From positions 1-58,598 of the forward strand of contig JAIOYL010000003.1 in the NCBI GenBank assembly GCA_021741195.1: 58,598 nt of DNA, given 5' to 3'. Made by a program: the position numbers and the translations under genes. This DNA is from Sneathiella sp. (GTDB taxonomy: Bacteria > Pseudomonadota > Alphaproteobacteria > Sneathiellales > Sneathiellaceae). Positions within the stretch are counted from its first letter, which is position 1; each line of letters starts with the position of its first letter. Under the pieces are notes generated by a model that worked only from the letters and a program-made list of their open reading frames with translations, ran no database searches and was not told the origin of the DNA. Below, piece by piece: positions 53,145-58,598 of this stretch.

Positions 53145-54203
53145 ATGACCATTCATCCGCCCAAGAACATCAATATCGTTCCTTTCGTCAGCGTTGACAA
53201 TATGATGAAACTGGTTCTCAATGTCGGCGTTGAGACCTTTCTTCAGGAACTCGCGACCTATATCGAGGAAGATTTCAAACGCTGGGAACTGTTTGACAAA
53301 ACGCCCCGCATCGCCTCGCATTCCGCGGAAGGCGTGATTGAACTGATGCCGACAAGCGACGGTGAGGTCTATGGCTTCAAATATGTCAACGGGCATCCGA
53401 AAAATACCCGCGCAGGCCTACAGACGGTCACCGGCTTCGGCATGCTGTCGCGGGTCGACAACGGATATCCAGTCTTGTTTTCGGAGATGACCATTCTGAC
53501 GGCCCTGAGGACAGCGGCGACGTCGGCACTTGCCGCAAAATATCTTGCGCCCCGGAACGCTGAGTGCATGGCCATCATCGGTAACGGCGCACAATCGGAA
53601 TTTCAGGCGATGGCGTTCAAGGCGCTGCTCAATATCACGAAGCTGAGGCTCTATGATATCGACACAACTGCGACCGATAAATGTATTCAAAACCTGTCCG
53701 GCAACGGGTTTGATACCGTCCGCTGTACGAGTGCCGAGGCCGCCGTAGAAGGCGCGCAAATCATTACGACGGTGACTGCCGATAAGCAATATGCAACCAT
53801 CCTCACGGACAACATGGTCGGCTCCGGTATCCATATCAATGCTGTCGGGGGTGATTGCCCAGGCAAGACGGAGCTCCACAAGGACATACTCCTGCGTTCC
53901 GATATTTTCGTTGAATATCCGCCGCAAACGCGTATTGAGGGCGAGATTCAACAATTGCCCGCTGACTACCCGGCGACGGAACTCTGGAAAGTTATTTCGG
54001 GCACTGTGGAAGGCCGCCGGAATTCCGCTCAAACCACACTATTTGACTCCGTTGGTTTTGCGACAGAAGATTTTTCTGCACTTCGCTATGTCCGGAGCAA
54101 GTTGGCGGGAACGGCATTTTTCGAAAGGCTCGACATGCTCGCCGACCCTGACGATCCGCGCGATCTTTTCGGAATGTTGCTCCGAGCAACGAAGACGGCT
54201 TAA
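53145..54203 (+). CDS. Ornithine cyclodeaminase
   Basis: A 352-residue NAD-dependent enzyme of the ornithine cyclodeaminase/mu-crystallin family. YGFKYVNGHPKNTR, the substrate loop SEMTILTALRTAATSALAAK and the nucleotide-binding MAIIGNGAQSEFQAMA, followed by AVGGDCPGKTEL, are the family blocks. It turns ornithine to proline and ammonia. It is the second gene of the arginase operon. Confidence 0.93.
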   Translation: MTIHPPKNINIVPFVSVDNMMKLVLNVGVETFLQELATYIEEDFKRWELFDKTPRIASHSAEGVIELMPTSDGEVYGFKYVNGHPKNTRAGLQTVTGFGMLSRVDNGYPVLFSEMTILTALRTAATSALAAKYLAPRNAECMAIIGNGAQSEFQAMAFKALLNITKLRLYDIDTTATDKCIQNLSGNGFDTVRCTSAEAAVEGAQIITTVTADKQYATILTDNMVGSGIHINAVGGDCPGKTELHKDILLRSDIFVEYPPQTRIEGEIQQLPADYPATELWKVISGTVEGRRNSAQTTLFDSVGFATEDFSALRYVRSKLAGTAFFERLDMLADPDDPRDLFGMLLRATKTA

Positions 54204-54348
54204 ACAATCTCGTAAATTTGACTTTTGTGTCGGCACTGCGCCGATTGGCAAGTCCATGTAAAGATGGCGCTTTGTTTCTGCGCCTAGTTTTTCCAAGGCG
54301 TTCCGCCCTATTTCGCCTTGCTTTCGCCGCGATTAAGGGATACAATTT

Positions 54349-55458
54349 ATGAAAGTTTTTACACAGGATATATTAATCATTTCCACCCATATGCGGCAAC
54401 ATGCTTATGCGCCGAACGCCGAGATACCGCTTTCCGAAAATGCGACGACAAGGAGCTACGACCCTAGGTGGGCGCAGATTGCGAAGCCTTTTACGCATCC
54501 GGAAACGAAGAGCAGCATACTGCAATTATTGACCACCGTAATCCCCTTAGCGGGATTGTGGGTGGCCATGATTCTGACAGTTGGTGACGCCTATTGGGTA
54601 GCACTATTATTGTCTATACCGGCAGCGGCTTTCACGGTGCGCCTGTTTATTATCCAGCATGATTGCGGTCATCATTCATTCTTCAAGTCACCTCGCCTCA
54701 ATGACTTCGTCGGCCGCTTGATTGGCGTCGTGACACTGACCCCACATGAATACTGGCGGCGGTCCCATAACACCCATCATGCGACTTGTGGCAATCTGCA
54801 AAAGCGGGGAATTGGCGACGTCGAAGTCCTGACCGTTGCCGAATATACAGCCCTGTCAAAATGGAAGCGTCTTGCGTACCGTATTTACCGGATGCCCGCC
54901 GTCATTCTCGGGATCGGACCGCTATATCTGTTCGTCATCAAATACCGCCTTCCGCTCGATCTGGTTCGCAAGCGCCCCGCTTTGCTGATCGGCATCATGG
55001 GGACGAACCTGGGCATTGCGGCTCTTTTGATGGCGCTCGGTTTCAGCTTTGGCTTCGTCGATATTCTGATGGTTCAGATCCCTGTTGTCCTGCTATCCTC
55101 GACGGCCGGGGTCTGGCTGTTCTATGTTCAGCATCAGTTCGAATATACATATTGGAAAAACAAGGAAGATTGGAACATCCATGAAGCCTCGGTACTGGCC
55201 AGCAGTTATTATGACCTGCCGCAGCCCCTTCGCTGGTTATCTGGAAATATTGGTATCCATCATATTCATCATCTTTCCTGCCGTATTCCGAATTACCGGC
55301 TTGGAGCTTGCCTTGCCGAGATCCCGGCACTCCAAAAGCTCAACCGTATCGGGCTATGGGAAAGCCTCTCCTGCCTGCGGCTTGCGCTCTGGGATGAAAA
55401 GGCACAGCGGCTTATCTCTTTCAAGAGCCTGCGCCGCCTGAATCTGGCCGCAGCCTGA
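54349..55458 (+). CDS. Fatty acid desaturase
   Basis: A 369-residue membrane desaturase with three histidine boxes: HDCGHH (104-109), HNTHH (140-144) and HHIHH (304-308), and four or so membrane segments. It introduces a double bond in acyl lipids with a di-iron centre. AAGGGA precedes the ATG at 54349. The position and lipid class are unknown. It lies upstream of the MarR/MATE unit on the same strand with a 65-80 bp gap holding a separate promoter. Confidence 0.92.
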   Translation: MKVFTQDILIISTHMRQHAYAPNAEIPLSENATTRSYDPRWAQIAKPFTHPETKSSILQLLTTVIPLAGLWVAMILTVGDAYWVALLLSIPAAAFTVRLFIIQHDCGHHSFFKSPRLNDFVGRLIGVVTLTPHEYWRRSHNTHHATCGNLQKRGIGDVEVLTVAEYTALSKWKRLAYRIYRMPAVILGIGPLYLFVIKYRLPLDLVRKRPALLIGIMGTNLGIAALLMALGFSFGFVDILMVQIPVVLLSSTAGVWLFYVQHQFEYTYWKNKEDWNIHEASVLASSYYDLPQPLRWLSGNIGIHHIHHLSCRIPNYRLGACLAEIPALQKLNRIGLWESLSCLRLALWDEKAQRLISFKSLRRLNLAAA

Positions 55459-55497
55459 CAGTAGAAATCTTTTTTCTGCCGTTTGAATGACAATGTC

Positions 55498-55526
55498 TTG
55501 AAATTAGCTGCATATGCAGTTATATG
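55498..55526 (+). promoter_or_regulatory. marR promoter with palindromic operator in its spacer
   Basis: TTGAAA (55498-55503) and TATATG (55521-55526) are 17 bp apart. The whole spacer is occupied by a perfect 12-bp palindrome, CTGCATATGCAG (55508-55519). A near-identical site lies before the downstream MATE gene. This is the classical layout of a self-repressing MarR gene. Confidence 0.65.
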
Positions 55527-55538
55527 GGTTTCGTGACC

Positions 55539-55976
55539 ATGCAAACCTTGCCATCGATGACGCCCGCCTGCATTTGTTTGAGAATGCGTAAGGCGGCTCG
55601 GCGAGTGACTCAGATCTACGATCAGCAGCTTGAGCCCTATTCCCTCACAATCACGCAATATGGTCTTCTTGGACATCTGAAACGATTTGATAGTATTGGC
55701 GTCGGCGCGCTAGCTGAAAAGCTGGTGATGGATCCGACGACACTGACACGCAACCTTCGCCCACTTGAGCGTAAGGGGTTTGTGACACTCTCCCGCGATG
55801 CAAACGATCGCCGAAACCGAAATCTCAATCTGACAGAAACAGGCCGCGAAAAACTCGCGGCGGCCAGACCAGGTTGGGAAGCAGCCCAGAAGATAGTCGG
55901 GGACGTCCTGGGTCAAGAGGATGGTGCCATGCTGGCGTCAACGATTGACCGGATGATTGAGGAGCTCCGTGAATGA
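55539..55976 (+). CDS. MarR family transcriptional regulator
   Basis: I favour the ATG at 55539 (145 residues), because the predicted transcript starts near 55533; an ATG at 55524 in the same frame would lie before that start. The winged-helix core is LTITQYGLLGHLKRFDS, ALAEKLVMDPTTLTRNLRPL and RDANDRRNRNLNLTETGREK. MarR proteins repress efflux genes and release on binding a small molecule. It is followed by a MATE pump, its likely target, and each gene has its own copy of the same palindrome. Confidence 0.9.
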   Translation: MQTLPSMTPACICLRMRKAARRVTQIYDQQLEPYSLTITQYGLLGHLKRFDSIGVGALAEKLVMDPTTLTRNLRPLERKGFVTLSRDANDRRNRNLNLTETGREKLAAARPGWEAAQKIVGDVLGQEDGAMLASTIDRMIEELRE

Positions 55977-55997
55977 GCTCATTTTTCCACCAAATAC

Positions 55998-56009
55998 CTG
56001 CATATACAG
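55998..56009 (+). promoter_or_regulatory. Second MarR-type operator, upstream of the MATE gene
   Basis: CTGCATATACAG differs by one base from the perfect palindrome in the marR promoter. It is 34 bp before the MATE ATG. The shared sequence suggests a common regulator, most simply the MarR between them. Confidence 0.6.
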
Positions 56010-56043
56010 TAAAAATAAACAAAATCCCTAAAAGGATTAAGCC

Positions 56044-57414
56044 ATGACCCCGGATACCTCGGCGAGCATTGCTCCCGCTCTTGCACTAAAAACAAACCCT
56101 CTGTTGACAGCGCCCATCCTCCGAACCCTGGCGCGCCTCAGTGTTCCCAATGTGATCGCCATGCTCGCGACCGCTCTCGTCGCTATTGCCGAAACGGCCT
56201 ATGCGGGCCGGCTTGGAACCTCAGCGCTCGCCGGCCTCGCGCTTGTCTTTCCCATGGTCATGCTGCAGCAGATGATGTCGGCAGGCGCCATGGGCGGAGG
56301 TGTCTCCTCCTCCATCAGCCGCGCCCTTGGTGCGGGCGATGAAACACGGGCGGCAACGCTGGCGGCACATGCCCTTTTTATCGGTGGCATCGCAGGACTG
56401 ACATTTTGCGTCCTATTCCTGATATTGGGGGAACAGATCTACTTCCTGCTCGGCGGACGAGGTGACGTCGTCACACAGGCTCTGGCCTATTCGGACGTCG
56501 TCTTTATCGGCGCCATTGGCATTTGGCTGACAAATACCCTCGCCTCCATTATCCGTGGCGGCGGCGATATGAAAATTCCTTCGATCACGTTGCTTCTGGT
56601 GGCAAGCTCACAGTTTATTCTGGCCGGCATCTTCGGTCTGGGCTTCGGTCCAATACCCAGCCTCGGTATGTCAGGCATAGCGCTTGGATTAGTCATCGCC
56701 TATAGCTCGGGGGCGCTATTCCTGTTCTGGCATCTGGTATCCGGCCGCGCCCGTGTGACCCTGACCATTCGCGGCGTCCGCCTGACATCCGAAATGTTCC
56801 GCGACATTCTGAAAGTTGGTGCAATTTCCTGTATCTCGCCGCTGCAGACTGTTCTTACCGTATTGATCCTGACCCGGCTGGTCTCCGAATTCGGCGTTGA
56901 AGCTCTCGCTGGCTACGGAATTGGCGCGCGGCTCGAATTTCTGCTGGTGCCGATTGCCTTCGCCGTCGGCGTCGCCTGTGTTCCCATGGTCGGCATGGCC
57001 ATTGGGGCGAGAAACGTCGCCCGCGCCCGCCATGTCGCTTGGTCGGGCGGGCTCGCAGCTGCCTTAATCGTCGGGCCGGTCGGGGTTTTTGTCGCCCTTT
57101 TCCCGGACTACTGGACGGGCTTGTTTACGGACGTCCCCCAGGTGCTGGAGTCCGCCCGTTTGTATTTTGCCTGGGTCGGGCCTTTCTATGCTCTCTTTGG
57201 CCTCGGCCTTTGTCTGTATTTTTCGTCCCAGGGTGCCGGTAAGGTTCTGGGCCCGGTTCTTGCCGGAACGCTGCGCCTTCTGATCGTTGGATTTGGCGGC
57301 TGGATACTTGCTGCCGCGAATGCGCCGGAATGGACGGTTTTCGCACTGATTGGCATCGCCATGGCGGTTTATGGTGCGATAACGGCTCTGTCCGTATATG
57401 TTGCTCGCTGGTAG
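56044..57414 (+). CDS. MATE family multidrug efflux transporter
   Basis: A 456-residue membrane protein with 12 segments in two MatE halves. The first half has LSVPNVIAMLATALVAIAET and GLALVFPMVMLQQMMSAGAM; the second begins near ISCISPLQTVLTVLILTRLV. It exports drugs or metabolites with Na+ or H+. AAAAGGA lies 8 bp upstream. It follows marR by 67 bp and has a matching operator. Confidence 0.92.
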   Translation: MTPDTSASIAPALALKTNPLLTAPILRTLARLSVPNVIAMLATALVAIAETAYAGRLGTSALAGLALVFPMVMLQQMMSAGAMGGGVSSSISRALGAGDETRAATLAAHALFIGGIAGLTFCVLFLILGEQIYFLLGGRGDVVTQALAYSDVVFIGAIGIWLTNTLASIIRGGGDMKIPSITLLLVASSQFILAGIFGLGFGPIPSLGMSGIALGLVIAYSSGALFLFWHLVSGRARVTLTIRGVRLTSEMFRDILKVGAISCISPLQTVLTVLILTRLVSEFGVEALAGYGIGARLEFLLVPIAFAVGVACVPMVGMAIGARNVARARHVAWSGGLAAALIVGPVGVFVALFPDYWTGLFTDVPQVLESARLYFAWVGPFYALFGLGLCLYFSSQGAGKVLGPVLAGTLRLLIVGFGGWILAAANAPEWTVFALIGIAMAVYGAITALSVYVARW

Positions 57415-57425
57415 CCTCGTAACCC

Positions 57426-57452
57426 GCTGACCGGCAATACCGGCCGGTCAGC
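57426..57452. other. Inverted repeat between MATE and LysE genes
   Basis: GCTGACCGG and CCGGTCAGC (9 bp, perfect) surround a 9-nt loop, 12 bp after the MATE stop. No T-run follows on either side, so it is at most a factor-assisted terminator or an mRNA-stabilising hairpin. Confidence 0.5.
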
Positions 57453-57481
57453 TGCGAAGCAGGTGTACAGGGAGTATATTT

Positions 57482-58072
57482 ATGATTTCATTTGCGCTTG
57501 CAGTCTTCTTTCTCATTATCACGCCCGGCCCCGGCGTTCTGTCGACCGCGGGCGTCGGTTCGGCCTTTGGCCGTGCAGCCGGTTTCCGTTATGTCTTCGG
57601 CCTCTTCATCGGGACAAATCTTGTAGCTCTCGCCGTTATCTCGGGATTGGCCGCCGTCGTATTCGCCATTCCCTATATAAGGATAACTCTGCTCGTCCTG
57701 TCGGCCATGTACCTAACATATCTTGCGTTCCGGATTGCCTCAGCCGGGGCCAAGGTTGCCTTCATTGAAGCGGAAAGCCAGCCAGGAATTTTTGCCGGAA
57801 TAGCGCTGCAGCTCATCAATCCCAAAGCCTATGCGGTAAACACTACTTTTTTTACCGGATTTCCGTTTCTCCCCGACGCCTTGCCCGTTGAGACAATGAT
57901 CAAATTCGCGATTATGAATGCCATCTGGATTCCTATCCATCTTCTATGGCTTACCGCAGGCATCATGATCAAAAGGCTTGATCTGGCACCCCATATTCAG
58001 TTCCGCATTAACCTCGCCATGGCGGCCGCCATGCTCGCGGTCGTCGGACTGGCTGTTTTGTCATATCTCTAA
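57482..58072 (+). CDS. LysE family amino acid exporter
   Basis: A 196-residue membrane protein with six segments. FFLIITPGPGVLSTAGVGSA is the LysE/RhtB N-terminal motif and LQLINPKAYAVNTTFF the second. The family exports basic or neutral amino acids or related metabolites. It follows the MATE gene by 67 bp on the same strand and may be part of the same transcript. Confidence 0.9.
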   Translation: MISFALAVFFLIITPGPGVLSTAGVGSAFGRAAGFRYVFGLFIGTNLVALAVISGLAAVVFAIPYIRITLLVLSAMYLTYLAFRIASAGAKVAFIEAESQPGIFAGIALQLINPKAYAVNTTFFTGFPFLPDALPVETMIKFAIMNAIWIPIHLLWLTAGIMIKRLDLAPHIQFRINLAMAAAMLAVVGLAVLSYL

Positions 58073-58095
58073 GTGCTCTTAGGGCAGCCGGATTC

Positions 58096-58598
58096 CTATT
58101 TCTTCGCCTTGCGGCGAAAGTCAAAAACCTTCACTCCTTCTTCAGGCCTGGTTCGATTGATCCAGTCCTTTTGCCCGAGCAGGAAATTTACGTCGTCTTC
58201 TCCAGCCTTCCAATGCTCGTTCACTGAGAGCCGCGAGAATTCGTAGTCCTTCGAATGGGCTTCATAGTTCTTCTGCCGGTAAATCAGATGCGCAATGGTC
58301 ACGGAGGAATCGCAGCTCCATTTTTCCAACGCAGCGTGTTCCTCATCCGTCAGCAACTCCTCCGGAAATTTCTGTAAAAGGCGCTTCATCATTTGTCGGA
58401 TTGCCTGTGTCTGCCTGAAAATATCGGTATTCAGGCGCGTCCGGCTCGAAAACCGGATATCTTTTTCGCGCTGCGCAACCCCGAGAAGGTTTTTCGGAAG
58501 CGGACCTTCGGCGCTGAACAAATCCACCTGAAAGATGCAGAGATCATCGGGGTCATGCTCATCAATCACGTACTGCAGCGGGGTATTGGAAACCAGTC
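58096..58598 (-). CDS. Patatin-like phospholipase with DUF3734, C-terminal part only
   Basis: The gene enters the window from the right edge and only its 3' portion is seen. The first visible residues, LVSNTPLQYVIDEHDPDDL, are the block just after the patatin D-G-G motif. The rest (RLNTDIFRQTQAIRQMMKRL, IYRQKNYEAHSKDYEFSR, EHWKAGEDDV) is the DUF3734 tail found on this patatin branch. The serine nucleophile is outside the window. It is convergent with LysE, 23 bp away. Confidence 0.85.
   Translation of the reverse strand, partial: LVSNTPLQYVIDEHDPDDLCIFQVDLFSAEGPLPKNLLGVAQREKDIRFSSRTRLNTDIFRQTQAIRQMMKRLLQKFPEELLTDEEHAALEKWSCDSSVTIAHLIYRQKNYEAHSKDYEFSRLSVNEHWKAGEDDVNFLLGQKDWINRTRPEEGVKVFDFRRKAKK

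Overview
The window is a chromosomal segment of an alphaproteobacterium of moderate GC. The evidence is the gene content: cpdR beside an N-formylglutamate amidohydrolase, and alphaproteobacterial-type DUF6111, DUF1285, DUF1194, DUF1499 and DUF4159 proteins. There is also a class I PHA synthase with phasin, a duplicated-half SulP/kinase context, and ArcAB-like arginase plus ornithine cyclodeaminase with an Lrp-type regulator. I cannot fix the order or genus from sequence alone. I see no insertion sequence, prophage or CRISPR array. Genes are tightly packed in short operons, often overlapping by ATGA.

Layout. 1-8 kb: tRNA-Val(GAC), cpdR, N-formylglutamate amidohydrolase with a GNAT enzyme, a lytic transglycosylase, ada, two uncharacterised proteins, and the minus-strand operon DUF1285 - Nudix - DUF6111 - tRNA nucleotidyltransferase. 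8-15 kb: the divergent MoxR - DUF58 - DUF4159 - VWA/GATase-like membrane operon. 15-24 kb: single genes (GNAT, flavin reductase, DUF1194, AsmA, rhodanese, acyl-CoA dehydrogenase, sulfotransferase-like, DUF1499, ChaC, GT25). 24-26 kb: a receptor split into a PAS protein and a soluble chemoreceptor behind a long AT-rich leader. 26-30.5 kb: a minus-strand operon of a LonB-like protease, a Usp-like protein and an APC permease.

30.8-40.3 kb is the most interesting part. A relic of an ABC ATPase is followed by phaC - fabI - (MaoC/PhaJ-like + Pta fusion) - ackA - sulP - APH/AAA kinase, then a phasin. A perfect FNR/FixK-type box (TTGAT-N4-ATCAA) lies upstream of phaC, spaced correctly from a -10-like element. 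A near-perfect second box overlaps the kinase stop codon ahead of the phasin. Together these suggest an oxygen-controlled module joining polyhydroxyalkanoate synthesis to acetyl-phosphate/acetate metabolism.

40.3-45 kb: a PotABCD-like spermidine/putrescine-type ABC importer on the minus strand. Its second permease carries an extra membrane segment and a 30-residue tandem repeat tail. 45.3-50.6 kb: a reduced arn (L-Ara4N lipid A) operon arnT-arnE-arnB-arnC-arnA(decarboxylase half), with no formyltransferase, arnD or arnF. 50.6-54.2 kb: an Lrp/AsnC regulator with a luciferase-like oxidoreductase, divergent from arginase and ornithine cyclodeaminase. 54.3-58.6 kb: a fatty acid desaturase, a MarR regulator flanked by two matching CTGCATAT(G/A)CAG operators, a MATE efflux pump, a LysE exporter, and the 3' end of a patatin-like phospholipase that runs off the window.
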